48,121 nt of DNA from Streptomyces lonarensis (GCF_012033735.1 NZ_JAAVJD010000013.1:1-48121), one strand, 5' to 3'; shown: positions 34,051 to 43,246, counted from the first letter of the stretch. Translations and numbers: made by a program. Notes: generated by a model not told the origin, from the sequence alone.

Positions 34051-34614
34051 CTACCGCCGCGGGCCGAACACCGCGTACGTCGCCGTCCCGGCCGTGAGCA
34101 GCACGGCGGCGGTCCAGCTCGCGGCCGTGCTGCCCGGGGGCGCCAGCACCCAGTCCGGGAAGCCGTCCCGGACCGGCGCGAAGACGACCACGGCGAACCA
34201 CCCGAGCGGCAGCAGCCAGGCCTGCCGCGCACCCCAGAGGGCCGCGCCGAGCCCCACCAGCCCGGCGGCACCGGCGCAGGTCCGCAACAGCACCTCCACG
34301 GTCCCGAGTTGCACCCCGACGGCCCCGACCAGCAGCAGAACCGCCGCGACCGTGGCACCGACGGCCAGCAGGTGCACGGCACGGCGCGGCGCCCAGCGCA
34401 GCGCCGCCGTCCGGTCCAGGTCGGGGTCCTGACCGGCGAGTCCGACCGACCCCGCCGTGACGCCGCCGGCCACCGCGAGCGCCACCAGCCGCGGGTCGGC
34501 GGGGCCGTCCACCAGCAGGCCGACCGGCCACAGCGCGCACGCGACGGCGGCCAGGGCCGCAGCCGAGGACGGCACTCGCCGGGAGCGGAGGTGGAGCACG
34601 ATCCGAGCGGTCAT
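34051..34614 (-). CDS. Integral membrane protein of the ABC operon
   Basis: A 187-residue protein with about five hydrophobic helices. It begins MTARIVLHLRSRRVPSSAAA and has LVALAVAGGVTAGSVGLAG, then AVHLLAVGATVAAVLLLVG. No known domain is recognised. Its ATG overlaps the stop of the preceding permease (ATGA), so it is the last gene of a coupled operon and likely a second membrane subunit of the exporter. Confidence 0.75.
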   Translation of the reverse strand: MTARIVLHLRSRRVPSSAAALAAVACALWPVGLLVDGPADPRLVALAVAGGVTAGSVGLAGQDPDLDRTAALRWAPRRAVHLLAVGATVAAVLLLVGAVGVQLGTVEVLLRTCAGAAGLVGLGAALWGARQAWLLPLGWFAVVVFAPVRDGFPDWVLAPPGSTAASWTAAVLLTAGTATYAVFGPRR

Positions 34615-35996
34615 GCCGGACCGCCCGCGAGCTCCTCGGGCCAGGTGTACTCGCACACCAGCGCGTCGGCACGGATCTCCGCGACGCGGGCGCGCTGTGC
34701 CTCCGGGCCCAGCGCGGCGAACTCGGCCCAGGCCGCCTCGGCCGAACTGCGGTAGTCGTCGGCGTCGTACACCTCCGCCTCGATCAGCTCGAAGCTGCCG
34801 AGCGCCCAGCTCGCCAGCACGCTCTGCACGACGAGCGAGGTGTCGCTGCCGCTCTCCCGCGTGGTGCGCGGCCAGCAGTCCGGTGCCAGGCCCTCGCCCA
34901 CCAGGCGGCGCAGCAGCTGGTCCCCTGTCGCCGCGGCGACGGTCGGGTCCTCGAAGTGCACCAGGAGCAGGTCGACTTCGAGCGGCCGGTCGGTGCCGAC
35001 GGCGCGCAGGGCCGTCTCCTCCCGCAGCCGGGTCGGGGCGCCCTCGCCGAGGGCGTCCGACAGGACGGCGAGCGCCTCCGTTCCCTCCGGGGCCAGTCCG
35101 GCGAGGCGGTGGCGGTGCAGTTCGCTGACGCACACCTCGCCTTCGCACACCCAGGCGGCAGCCGCCGCGTCGACCCGGTAGCCGTCGCGGGGTGCGGCGG
35201 GGAGCAGGTGCAGCGCCAGGAGCGCACCGACCACCGCGGGGACCAGGGCCACCAGCCGAGCCCGCGTCGACGCGGCCGCCAGTAGCACGAACCCGCAGAC
35301 GAGCAGGCCGAGGAAGAACACCGTCTGGCCGAGGTGCACGGCGCCGGTCAGCGTCAGCAGCACCTGGCGGGGCACGGCGACCGCCGGCGTGAGCTGTGAG
35401 AGGAGGTGGGGAGCGATTCCCGAGGTGGGATGGGCCGCGTCGGCGTGCTGCACGAGGAGGACGTTGGCGACGAGGCAGACGACGACCAGCGCCGGCGGGG
35501 TCAGCGGGGAGGGCAGCGCCCGTGCGACTCCGGCGCCGAGCACCACCCCCGCCGCCAGGGCGAGCAGCGCCACCCCGGTGATCGGGAGCCACCCCAGGTG
35601 GTGGTGGGTGGTCTCCCCCGTCGCCACCCGCAGTGCGCCCCCGGCGACGAGCCCGCCGAAGCCGAGGACGAGCGCCAGGCCGAAGGCCGCCGCTGGCAGC
35701 GCCGCGCGCCGCCACGCGGGCAGGGGGGTGGCGGCGAGCAGTTCGCCGGTGCGGGAGCGGTGGTCCCGCAGCCCGTGCAGCGCGCCGATGCCGACGACGA
35801 GCGGCAGCAGCACGACAAGTGTGGTGCGGGTCCACAGCGCCAGCGAGTTCCACTGGCCGGTCCACTCGGTCGTTCCGCTGCTCGGCCCGGCGGCGCCGAG
35901 CAGGTGCAGCAGGACCAGGCCGCCGCCGAGGACGGCCAGGCCGACCCAGGGCGCGGCGGAGCGCAGCAGTTCGGTACGGAGTACGCGCAGGTTCAC
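34611..35996 (-). CDS. ABC transporter permease-like membrane protein
   Basis: A 461-residue protein with about seven membrane segments in the first 270 residues and a long soluble C-terminal part (about 280-461) with Cys pairs in WVCEGEVCVS. It starts MNLRVLRTELLRSAAPWVG, as ABC-2 type permeases do, with DHRSRTGELLAATPLPAWRR after helix 2. The ATG overlaps the ATPase stop. The soluble domain probably faces outward and could be a sensor or handle substrate. The substrate is unknown. Confidence 0.8.
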   Translation of the reverse strand: MNLRVLRTELLRSAAPWVGLAVLGGGLVLLHLLGAAGPSSGTTEWTGQWNSLALWTRTTLVVLLPLVVGIGALHGLRDHRSRTGELLAATPLPAWRRAALPAAAFGLALVLGFGGLVAGGALRVATGETTHHHLGWLPITGVALLALAAGVVLGAGVARALPSPLTPPALVVVCLVANVLLVQHADAAHPTSGIAPHLLSQLTPAVAVPRQVLLTLTGAVHLGQTVFFLGLLVCGFVLLAAASTRARLVALVPAVVGALLALHLLPAAPRDGYRVDAAAAAWVCEGEVCVSELHRHRLAGLAPEGTEALAVLSDALGEGAPTRLREETALRAVGTDRPLEVDLLLVHFEDPTVAAATGDQLLRRLVGEGLAPDCWPRTTRESGSDTSLVVQSVLASWALGSFELIEAEVYDADDYRSSAEAAWAEFAALGPEAQRARVAEIRADALVCEYTWPEELAGGPA

Positions 35997-36799
35997 CAGG
36001 CGCCCTTTCCGCGGGAGGTGTCGAGCAGTGCCGAGTAGCCGCGTTCCAACGGGCTGTCGCCCGGCTGGTCGTCGCTGCCGGCGGCGGCCAACTCGGCCGG
36101 GGTGCCCTGGAAGACGAGCCGGCCCTCGGCGAAGAGCACGACGTCCGAACAGGCCGCGGCGACGTCCTCCACCAGGTGGGTGGAGACCACCACGCAGGTG
36201 TCCCGGCCGAGTTGCTGGAGGAGTTCACGGAACCGGAGCCGCTGCGCCGGGTCGAGCCCGACGGTGGGTTCGTCGAGCAGCAGCACGGCGGGGTCGTTGA
36301 CGATGGCCTGGGCGATGCCGACGCGGCGGACCATGCCCCCGGAGAGCGCCTTCATCCGTTCGTCGGCGCGGTCGGCGAGCCCGACGCGTTCGACGGCGCG
36401 CTGCACGGCACCGGGGATGTCGCGCTTCGGGACCTCCTTGAGCCAGGCCATGTACTCGACGAACTCGCGGACGGTGAACCGCTTGTAGTAGCCGAACTCC
36501 TGCGGCAGGTAGCCGATGCGGCGGCGCGTCTCCCGCTGCTCGGTTCCGCCGCGCACCGAGGCGCCGAAGAGCCGCAGGTCGCCCTCGGCGGGGCGCAGCA
36601 CCGTCGCGAGAGCCCTGATCAGGGTGGTCTTGCCGGCTCCGTTGGGGCCGAGGAGGCCGTGGGTGCCGGTGCCGAGGGAGAGCGTGAGGCCGTCGACGGC
36701 CATCCGGTTCCTGCCGACGCGGACCTTCAGGGCGTCGGCTTCGATCTCCCAGGCGTACTGCCGGGGCGCGAGGTCGGCGGCGCCGGTCGCGGTGGTCAT
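35993..36799 (-). CDS. ABC transporter ATP-binding protein
   Basis: A 268-residue ATPase. Walker A is GPNGAGKT, the Q loop is YLPQEFGYY, the signature LSGGMVRRVGIAQAI, Walker B VLLLDEPTVGLDP and the switch His is in STHLVED. The ordering and C-terminus fit the drug or peptide exporter subfamily (DrrA/BcrA). ATG 36799 has GAGAGGA upstream. It is third in a minus-strand operon with an ECF sigma and anti-sigma pair, and powers the two downstream membrane proteins. Confidence 0.92.
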   Translation of the reverse strand: MTTATGAADLAPRQYAWEIEADALKVRVGRNRMAVDGLTLSLGTGTHGLLGPNGAGKTTLIRALATVLRPAEGDLRLFGASVRGGTEQRETRRRIGYLPQEFGYYKRFTVREFVEYMAWLKEVPKRDIPGAVQRAVERVGLADRADERMKALSGGMVRRVGIAQAIVNDPAVLLLDEPTVGLDPAQRLRFRELLQQLGRDTCVVVSTHLVEDVAAACSDVVLFAEGRLVFQGTPAELAAAGSDDQPGDSPLERGYSALLDTSRGKGAW

Positions 36800-36938
36800 G
36801 AGCGGGTTCCTCTCGTGGGAGGGGGCGGGGCATGGCTCGGGTGTGGGGTGGTGGTGAGGCGGGGCCGGGTGGACGGCGGTCAGCGCCGTCCGGGCGCGGC
36901 TCGCGCGGCGGTGGCAGGGGAGGAGGGGCGGGCCGGGG

Positions 36939-37970
36939 TCACCTTCGGCCGCCGGCCCCCGGGAGGGCGAACGCACGCCGCCGCAGCGCCGCCACGCCGG
37001 CCCCGAGCCCCAGCAGCAGTGCCCAGCCGGTGAAATGCTCCGGTTGGAGCACCGCCGGAGCGGTGTCGAGCGCGAGGGCGGGGACCAGGACGGCGCCGGA
37101 CCACCCGATCCCCAGCACGACGACGGCGCGGGTCACCCCGATGACGCTGCCCAGTCCCAGCGCGGTGGCGGTGAGGGCCAGGGCGGGGAGCAGCCACAGC
37201 GCCGTCCCGACGCCGGTGATCGCCCCGCCGGCCAGCAGCAGCGGGAACAGCACGAGCAGCACGGCGAGGGTGCGCCCGAGCAGCAGTCCGAGTCCGGAGC
37301 GCGGGGTGACGGCGGTCAGCTCGAAGGCCGGGTCCAGACCGCGCGACCAGGCGGCGGCGACGCCGAGAAGCGGCAGCGCGGGGGCCACGAGCAGCAGCGG
37401 CGGGATCGGCAGGGTGTGCGTGGCGAGCAGGTCCAGCAGCAGCGCGGCCAGCGTGATCACGGTGATCATCACCAGCCAGGGCGCCATCGCGGGGGTCGCC
37501 CACGCGGCGGGCCAGGGGCGCCGACGGCGCGGCGGGGCCGGGCGGACGGCGGCCAGCGTGGGTTCGAGGTCGAGGCGGACGGCGGTGAGGAGCGCGGTGA
37601 CGGCCGGCTCGTGCTCGCCGACGACCACCGCGAGCCGCGCGCGGCAGGCCGCGCACCCCTCCAGGTGGGCTTCGACCGCCCACAGCTCGTCGGCGGTGAG
37701 CGCACCGGGGGCGGCCTCCGGGCCGCCCGGCCTCGTCCCGGCCCGGCTCGTCCCGCCCGGGGTCGTCCCGTCCGGCGTGACCCCGGCCCGGCTCGTCCCG
37801 CCCGGCGTCGTCCCGTCCGGCGTGACCCCGGCCCGGGGCGCCCCGACGGGCGGTGGTGTGCCGGCGCGACCGTGCCCGGCGCGGTCACCGGCGGCCGACG
37901 GGCCGGGAGAAGGTCCGCCGGTGGAGACGTAGGCGGCCAGCAAGCGTTCGGCGGGGTGGTCCCCGGTCAT
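36939..37970 (-). CDS. Zinc-finger anti-sigma factor-like membrane protein
   Basis: A 343-residue protein. The segment AVEAHLEGCAACRARL (about 98-113) is the His-x3-Cys-x2-Cys zinc motif of anti-sigma factors. About six membrane helices follow, more than the single helix usual in the family, in a layout like an ABC-2 permease. The N-terminal 90 residues include a low-complexity Gly/Thr/Pro stretch coded by a tandem repeat. Its ATG overlaps the sigma factor stop (ATGA). It should hold the sigma factor at the membrane and may be a part of the exporter. Confidence 0.8.
   Translation of the reverse strand: MTGDHPAERLLAAYVSTGGPSPGPSAAGDRAGHGRAGTPPPVGAPRAGVTPDGTTPGGTSRAGVTPDGTTPGGTSRAGTRPGGPEAAPGALTADELWAVEAHLEGCAACRARLAVVVGEHEPAVTALLTAVRLDLEPTLAAVRPAPPRRRRPWPAAWATPAMAPWLVMITVITLAALLLDLLATHTLPIPPLLLVAPALPLLGVAAAWSRGLDPAFELTAVTPRSGLGLLLGRTLAVLLVLFPLLLAGGAITGVGTALWLLPALALTATALGLGSVIGVTRAVVVLGIGWSGAVLVPALALDTAPAVLQPEHFTGWALLLGLGAGVAALRRRAFALPGAGGRR
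37742..37831. repeat. 45-bp tandem repeat, two units, in the anti-sigma gene
   Basis: Two nearly identical 45-bp units (37742-37786 and 37787-37831) encode AGVTPDGTTPGGTSR twice. Being in frame, the copy number can change without breaking the gene. It lies between the N-terminus and the zinc motif. Confidence 0.85.
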
Positions 37971-38527
37971 GTCAGCGCCTTCCTCATCGCGACCCGGGCC
38001 CGGCGGGCGCGGGTCTTGACCGTGCCCTCGGGCAGGTGGAGCAGCACGGCGGTCTCCCGGACGGAGAGCCCGTCGAGAACCAGCGCCTGGAGGACCTGCC
38101 GCAGCTCCGGAGCGAGGTCGCGCAGCGCGTCGCCCACGTCGCCCCCGACGGTGGCGGCCAGCACCTCGTCCTCCGCGGCGGGCGCCGCCACGCGTTCACC
38201 GGCGGCGAGCGGCGGCTCGGCGTGGTGGGCGCGGCGGCGGAACGCGTCGACCAGCCGCCGGGCGGCGATGGTCCACAGCCAGCCGACGGCCGTACCCCCG
38301 ACTGCGCTGCCCGCGAAGGCGCCGGCGGCCCGCCAGACGGCCAGATAGGTCTCCTGCATGACCTCGGCGACGATCTGCTCGTCGGCGCAGCGACGGCGCA
38401 GCCGGACCGCGAGCCAGGGCGACGTGCGCCGGTACAACTCGTCGAACGCTCCCCGGTCGCCCTTGGCGACCAGCCGGACGAGGCGTTCCTCGTCCAGCTC
38501 GTGCGGCGCTTTCCTGCGTGCTCTCAC
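37967..38527 (-). CDS. ECF-type RNA polymerase sigma factor
   Basis: A 186-residue sigma factor. Region 2 is DEERLVRLVAKGDRGAFDEL through EVMQETYLAVWRAAG, and region 4 is LRQVLQALVLDGLSVRETAV then LHLPEGTVKTRARRARVAMR. GTG 38527 (VRARRKAPHELDE) gives the usual ECF length. A longer frame runs upstream but its residues are low-complexity. It is first in the operon with an anti-sigma gene directly downstream, so the pair likely controls the ABC genes and itself. Confidence 0.88.
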   Translation of the reverse strand: MRARRKAPHELDEERLVRLVAKGDRGAFDELYRRTSPWLAVRLRRRCADEQIVAEVMQETYLAVWRAAGAFAGSAVGGTAVGWLWTIAARRLVDAFRRRAHHAEPPLAAGERVAAPAAEDEVLAATVGGDVGDALRDLAPELRQVLQALVLDGLSVRETAVLLHLPEGTVKTRARRARVAMRKALT

Positions 38528-38834
38528 ACCCGCCAGACGTGGCAGGGGGCCGCGGGGTTCTCCTTCGGGAGTGACGTGCGTCACCGTCGCGCGCGCCGGT
38601 GGGTCACGACGGCCCTCTCGGGCGGAGCCGGCGCGGCCGCCCGGGCGGGCCGTACGGGTGGCCGGCGCGTCCGATCGGGCGGTGGCACTGCGGGGCGCGG
38701 GTGGTTTCCGGAACCCCCGGCGGGTGAGGCGGGTAACCGGGACCGGAATCCCGTCACCACCGGGGACCCGCGAACCCGGCGCGTGCCGGGGCGACACGCC
38801 CCGCGTCCCGCGGTCCGAGGAAAGGTTGAGCAGC
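38528..38834. other. Divergent region between sigma factor and hydrolase
   Basis: About 307 bases of GC-rich DNA. I see no gene. It must hold the promoter of the sigma operon and of the hydrolase gene, but no clear -35/-10 pair stands out. Confidence 0.4.
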
Positions 38835-39677
38835 ATGCCCCAGATCACGGTCAAGAGCGAACGGCCCGGCGTCGAGGACGTCGAACTGCACTACGAGGAC
38901 AGCGGCTCCGGCCGCCCGGTCGTCCTGATCCACGGCTGGCCGCTCAACGGGCGGTCGTGGCAGGCGCAGACGGACGTGCTGACCGCTGCCGGACACCGGG
39001 TGATCACCTACGACCGGCGGGGGTTCGGTGAGTCCTCGCAGCCGGCCAACGGGTACGACTACGACACCTTCGCCGCAGACCTGGCGGCGCTGCTGGAGGC
39101 GCTCGACGTCCGCGACGCGACGCTCGTCGGGTTCTCGATGGGCGGCGGCGAGGTCGTCCGCTACCTCTCACGCCACGGCAGCGACCGGGTGAGCCGCGCC
39201 GTGCTGGCGGCCGCGGTGCCGCCGTACCTGCACCGGACCGGGGACAACCCCGACGGCGGGCTGGACGACGCCACGATCGCGGAGTTCGAGAACGGCGTCC
39301 GCACCGACCGCGCCGGGTTCCTCGACGGCTTCGTCACCCAGTTCTTCCAGGCCGGGGACCGGACCGACCTGGTCTCCCCGGCGCAGCACGCCGAGGCGGT
39401 CGAGATGGCGCTGCCCGCCTCCCCCACCGCGACGCTGGAGTGCATCGGCGCCTTCTCGCGGACGGACTTCCGCGAGGACGTGGCGGCGGTGGACGTGCCG
39501 GTACTGGTGATCCATGGGGACTCCGACGGCATCGTGCCGTTCGAGGTCAGCGGGAAGCGCAGTCACGAGGCGATCACCGGCAGCCAGCTGGTGGTGATCG
39601 AGGGTGCGCCCCACGGGCTGAACGTCACCCACGCGGACCGGTTCAACGAGGAGCTGCTCCGGTTCCTCGCCCAGTAG
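38835..39677 (+). CDS. Alpha/beta hydrolase of the non-haem chloroperoxidase/arylesterase type
   Basis: A 280-residue serine hydrolase. VVLIHGWPLNGRSW holds the oxyanion motif, VGFSMGGGEVVRYL the nucleophile Ser, VIHGDSDGIVP the Asp and GAPHGLNVTH the His. The profile is that of the cofactor-free bromo-/chloroperoxidases, which act as esterases or perhydrolases. ATG 38835 follows GAGGAAAGG. It is cytosolic and monocistronic. Confidence 0.9.
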   Translation: MPQITVKSERPGVEDVELHYEDSGSGRPVVLIHGWPLNGRSWQAQTDVLTAAGHRVITYDRRGFGESSQPANGYDYDTFAADLAALLEALDVRDATLVGFSMGGGEVVRYLSRHGSDRVSRAVLAAAVPPYLHRTGDNPDGGLDDATIAEFENGVRTDRAGFLDGFVTQFFQAGDRTDLVSPAQHAEAVEMALPASPTATLECIGAFSRTDFREDVAAVDVPVLVIHGDSDGIVPFEVSGKRSHEAITGSQLVVIEGAPHGLNVTHADRFNEELLRFLAQ

Positions 39678-39804
39678 CGGCAGGGGCCTGATCCCGGCAC
39701 GGCGGAGCGGGCGGGCGGTGGCAAAGCGGGCGGTGGGGATCGCGGTTCGGCCGGGCTGGGCGGCCGGGCGGGCCGGGCGGGCGGGCCGGGCGGGCGGGCC
39801 GGGG

Positions 39805-40095
39805 TCACCGCACCGGGCTGCCCACCACCGCCATGACCAGGACCACGATCAGCAGCGCGATGACGCCGAGGGTGGCGCCGGCCAGCGACCAGCCGAGGTT
39901 GCCCGCCTCGCCCCGCTCGCAGCGGCGTGCCCCGATGACGCCGAGCACGAGCGCCGCCAATCCCGCCGGCACGGCGATGAGTTCACCGAGCGTCGGTACG
40001 AAGGAGAAGACCAGGGCGACGAGCCCGAGGGACAGCGACAGTTCGCCGGGGCGGTTGCGCTGCCCCGGTGGATCGACCGTTTCCTGGTCCGGCAT
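39805..40095 (-). CDS. Small membrane protein (DUF4190-like)
   Basis: A 96-residue protein with a short polar N-terminus (MPDQETVDPPGQRNRPGE) and two or three membrane segments: LSLGLVALVFSFVPTLGEL, AVPAGLAALVLGVIGARR, and LAGATLGVIALLIVVLVMAV. Gly-rich helices fit the DUF4190 type. A G-rich tandem run (GGGCGGGCCGGGC) lies just after its stop at 39760-39803. The function is unknown. Confidence 0.75.
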   Translation of the reverse strand: MPDQETVDPPGQRNRPGELSLSLGLVALVFSFVPTLGELIAVPAGLAALVLGVIGARRCERGEAGNLGWSLAGATLGVIALLIVVLVMAVVGSPVR

Positions 40096-40259
40096 GGGAG
40101 TCCTCGTGACGGGGTCCGGTCCGGCCGCGGGGTGTGCGGACGGCTCCGGCGCCGCCGTGCGGCAGCGGCTCCGAGCATAGGACGCCGAGCCGCCCTGCGC
40201 ACCGGAAGCCTCCTCGGCCCCTGGTCGAGCGCCGGTCGCCGCGGGGCGTCGGCACCCGC

Positions 40260-41435
40260 CTACTCCTCCCGCTCCCCGTTCTCGCGGGCCGCCATCTCCT
40301 CCCGCACGCGGTCGATGCCGGCGAAACAGAACGACCAGTGCTCGAAGCTCTGGTCCGACTCCCACAGCTGGTGGGCGAGTCGGACGTTGGTCTCCCAGTC
40401 GAGCGCTTCGAGCGGACTGCTCCGGAGGTCGTTGAGCCGACTGTCGGATATCTGGAAGAGCCCCCAGTTGCGGGTGCCGTTCTCGTTGCCGAGGACGTAG
40501 AGCGGGTCGAACTTCGTGGCACAGGCCGCGACGGCGACGGCGGTGTCGGCGTCCTCGCCCGGGAAGACCTCCCGGATGAGTTCCGCCAGCTCCTCCTCCT
40601 CCGGGGTCTCTATCGCGACGTCCGACTCGTAGAGAGCGAGCTTGGTCTCGTCGTTCACGACACCGTTGACCCCCAGGCCTGCGAAGACCTGGAACGCCGT
40701 GACGCGGCGCAGCGTCTCGGGGCCGAACTGGGCGTCGACCACCATCGGAAGGCCACGCTCCACGAGGAGCTCCTGGAGTTCCTCGACGCAGCCGTCGTGG
40801 CGGCCCATGGTGATGGGCTCGTCGCAGGGGTGGCGCAGCAGCGCCCGCTGCTCGTTCGTGCCGGCCAGGGCGCCGCCCCCGGACCCCGGTGCCTCGTCTC
40901 CGCCGGCCCGGTCGTCCGGTCCCCCGCCCGCGAGGGCGACAACGGCGACGGCGGTTCCGACGAGGAGCGCCAGGACGAGGAGGACTACCGGCAGGCGCCC
41001 CCGCAGCCGCCGCGCCGCGGCGGCGGTATCGCCGGCAGCCTGCTCCTCGGCGCCGCCCTCCCCCGGGGCGTCATCAGCGGAGCTGCCGCCCTCCGCCGCG
41101 GTACCGGCCGTCGAGGCACCCGGCGTGCCGGACGTCTCGCCGGCCGGATCGCCGGCCGGATCGGCGGGGAGGTGCAGCGGCTCGGAGGCCAGCACCCACA
41201 GCCGGTGCAGCTCCGTCAGGTCCGCACGGTCGGCGCGGCAGCACCGGGCGAACCGCTCCACGGTCGCGAACTCCGCCGGTACTCCCTTGCCGGAGCAGTA
41301 GCGGTGCAGCGTGGAGCGGCTCACGCCGGTTCGGCGCGCTATCGATTCGAAGCTGTGGCTCGTGTTGCCCTTGAGCTCGCGCAGCTTCTCGGCAAAGGCC
41401 TCGATGGCAGCGGTGTTCTCGCGTACGCCGGCCAC
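40260..41435 (-). CDS. Membrane-anchored HTH protein with peptidoglycan-binding and lysozyme-like domains
   Basis: A 391-residue protein with an unusual mix of domains. An XRE-type HTH (about 8-80, with FESIARRTGVSRSTLHRYCS) is cytosolic. A Pro/Ala/Gly linker is followed by one membrane helix (VVLLVLALLVGTAVAVVAL, about 155-175). Outside are a peptidoglycan-binding domain (CVEELQELLVERGLP...FGPETLRRVTAFQ) and a lysozyme-like domain with NWGLFQIS. The usual catalytic CES is ACATK here, so the Glu is missing. It may sense the cell wall rather than cut it. GTG 41435 is chosen by the HTH start. Confidence 0.75.
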   Translation of the reverse strand: MAGVRENTAAIEAFAEKLRELKGNTSHSFESIARRTGVSRSTLHRYCSGKGVPAEFATVERFARCCRADRADLTELHRLWVLASEPLHLPADPAGDPAGETSGTPGASTAGTAAEGGSSADDAPGEGGAEEQAAGDTAAAARRLRGRLPVVLLVLALLVGTAVAVVALAGGGPDDRAGGDEAPGSGGGALAGTNEQRALLRHPCDEPITMGRHDGCVEELQELLVERGLPMVVDAQFGPETLRRVTAFQVFAGLGVNGVVNDETKLALYESDVAIETPEEEELAELIREVFPGEDADTAVAVAACATKFDPLYVLGNENGTRNWGLFQISDSRLNDLRSSPLEALDWETNVRLAHQLWESDQSFEHWSFCFAGIDRVREEMAARENGEREE

Positions 41436-42386
41436 AACCCACCCCCGGCGGTGATAGTCGTCATCCACCGCAGAGCGTAGCAATCACCACCGACCCCTGA
41501 CTACCCTGCGTCACCGAAGCGGTGACCTTGCGTCAAATACCCATGGTGCACTCCGCTGTCAGCCGTTCCCCGCCGGCCGCGTCAGCTCCAGCTCCAACCA
41601 CGCGCCGTTCGGCGCGACAGGTGATGCGTCATCCGGGACATCTCGTTCCTCCTCTCGCCGCCCACGCTCCCCCGCGGGGCCCGCCTCCGCCCCCCGTGAC
41701 GGGGCGGGCGCCCACGCCCGCCGGACCCCGCACGAGGGGGTCGGGACGGGCCCGGTGGCGCCGTTCCATCGGCGCCGGAAGCAGAGTGCTGCGCCGTCTC
41801 ACCGGCGGTCAACGCGGGTCGGCCTCGGAGGGACGATGGGATGAGATCACGGGGCTGACCTGGGGTTCCGTGACCGCGTGGGACACCGGGCGAGACGAGG
41901 CGCAACCGCGGGCGCTGCCGCTCGACCGACAGTTGGCGCTCACCGGCGACGGCCGGCCCGGCCGTGACAGGGCACACCGCGGAAAGGGCGTCGGGCCCAC
42001 CGGCGGTCGGCGGCGAGGCGCCCGCAGGGACGCCGAGCGGCGGGCACGGGGCGACGCGCCGGCAGGCGGCCGGGGATCGGCGGGCGCGACCACGGACGCG
42101 CGTCGGCGGTCCGCGGGCGGCGGACGGCGCGGCGAGCGGCGCTCGGGGACGTACCGGCCGGAATGCCCTGCGGCGGTAGCTCAGCGTGCACCCAACGGCG
42201 GCCGTGAGTTGGCTGGTTGACGCTGCGGTGCGGAGCACCGCCGGCCCGGGGCGAAGCGGGGCGCAAGGGCCGGGCGGGCCAAGCTTCGGTCAATTCCCAC
42301 TGGTCCTTGACCACGGTTTCACCAAGCAGTGATCAAGTAATTACCAGATCAATCAGAAGAGTTGAGCAAGTATCTAGTTTCCGATC
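41436..42386. other. Gene-free region before the carbonic anhydrase
   Basis: About 950 bases. Open frames exist on both strands but are Arg/Gly/Ala-rich and match nothing I know. The part near 42300-42386 is much less GC-rich (TTGACC at 42307, TAATTA near 42338, TATCTA near 42371) and probably holds the carbonic anhydrase promoter. Confidence 0.45.
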
Positions 42387-43196
42387 GTGATTTCGAACTG
42401 TGAGGCCACAGGTCCACTCCCCACCCCCTCCGACTCGTCCGCCCCGACCACTGCCGCCACCCACGGCAACGGTCGCCGGACCTTCCTGCGCACCGCGCTG
42501 ACCGGCACGGCGGCGCTGGGCGCCGCCCTCACGCTCGGTGGCGCCGGTCAGGCCGTCGCCGCCCCGGCCCGCCCGGTCTCCGTCCCCTACCCGCTGACCA
42601 CCACCCCGGCCACCGTGACGCCCAACCAGGCACTCAAGCGCCTCGTCGCCGGCAACAACCGCTGGCGTGCCGGGAACCAGCAGCACCCCAACGAGACGCC
42701 GGCCCGTCGCCTGGAGGCGGTGTCGGGACAGCAGCCGTTCGCCCTGATCCTGGCCTGCATCGACTCCCGGGTCCCGCCGGAGCTGGTCTTCGACCAGGGG
42801 CTCGGCGACCTCATGGTGATCCGCTCCGCCGGCTGCGTCCTGGACTCAGCGGTGATCGGCAGCCTCAAGTACGGCGTGCTGGAGCTCGGCATCCCGCTGC
42901 TGGTCGCCCTCGGGCACCAGCACTGCGGTGCGGTCAAGGCCGCCATCCAGGTGGAGGAGACGGGCGCCCAGATGCCCGTGCACCTCGACTACCTGGTGGA
43001 CCAGATCATCCCGTCCATCGACCACACGACCACCGGTGAGGCGCAGGTGGACGCCACCACCAACGCGTTCACCCGCTCGGTCCGCGACACCCTGAGCGCC
43101 GAGGTCGACATAGCCCCGCGCGTGGCGGACGGGCGGATCAAGGTCATATCCGCGCGCTACCAACTCACCACCCAGCGGGTGCACGGCCTGGCCTGA
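42387..43196 (+). CDS. Tat-exported beta-carbonic anhydrase
   Basis: A 269-residue zinc enzyme that interconverts CO2 and bicarbonate. A twin-arginine signal (GRRTFLRTALTGTAALGAAL, then AVAAPA) directs export. Zinc ligands are in LACIDSRVPPE (Cys, with Asp of the Asp-Arg pair) and ALGHQHCGAV (His, Cys). The start GTG 42387 has no ribosome binding site and lies just after an AT-rich patch, so the mRNA may be leaderless. It has no operon partner. Export is a feature of some actinobacterial members. Confidence 0.9.
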   Translation: MISNCEATGPLPTPSDSSAPTTAATHGNGRRTFLRTALTGTAALGAALTLGGAGQAVAAPARPVSVPYPLTTTPATVTPNQALKRLVAGNNRWRAGNQQHPNETPARRLEAVSGQQPFALILACIDSRVPPELVFDQGLGDLMVIRSAGCVLDSAVIGSLKYGVLELGIPLLVALGHQHCGAVKAAIQVEETGAQMPVHLDYLVDQIIPSIDHTTTGEAQVDATTNAFTRSVRDTLSAEVDIAPRVADGRIKVISARYQLTTQRVHGLA

Positions 43197-43218
43197 CGTC
43201 CCGCGGCGCGGCGCCGCT

Positions 43219-43246
43219 CGGGCCGCCACCCACCGGTGGCGGCCCG
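43219..43246. terminator. Hairpin between convergent carbonic anhydrase and MFS genes
   Basis: A perfect 12-bp stem (CGGGCCGCCACC with GGTGGCGGCCCG) and a CACC loop, 22 bases after the carbonic anhydrase stop. It has no T run and could work in both directions. Confidence 0.65.

Noticed and set aside
37742..37831. CRISPR-like direct repeats
   Set aside because: The two units are adjacent without spacers and in frame with a protein. No cas genes are present.
42160..42215. tRNA-like GCGGTAGCTCAG string
   Set aside because: It resembles the D-arm of a tRNA, but no acceptor stem, anticodon stem or T arm can be folded around it.
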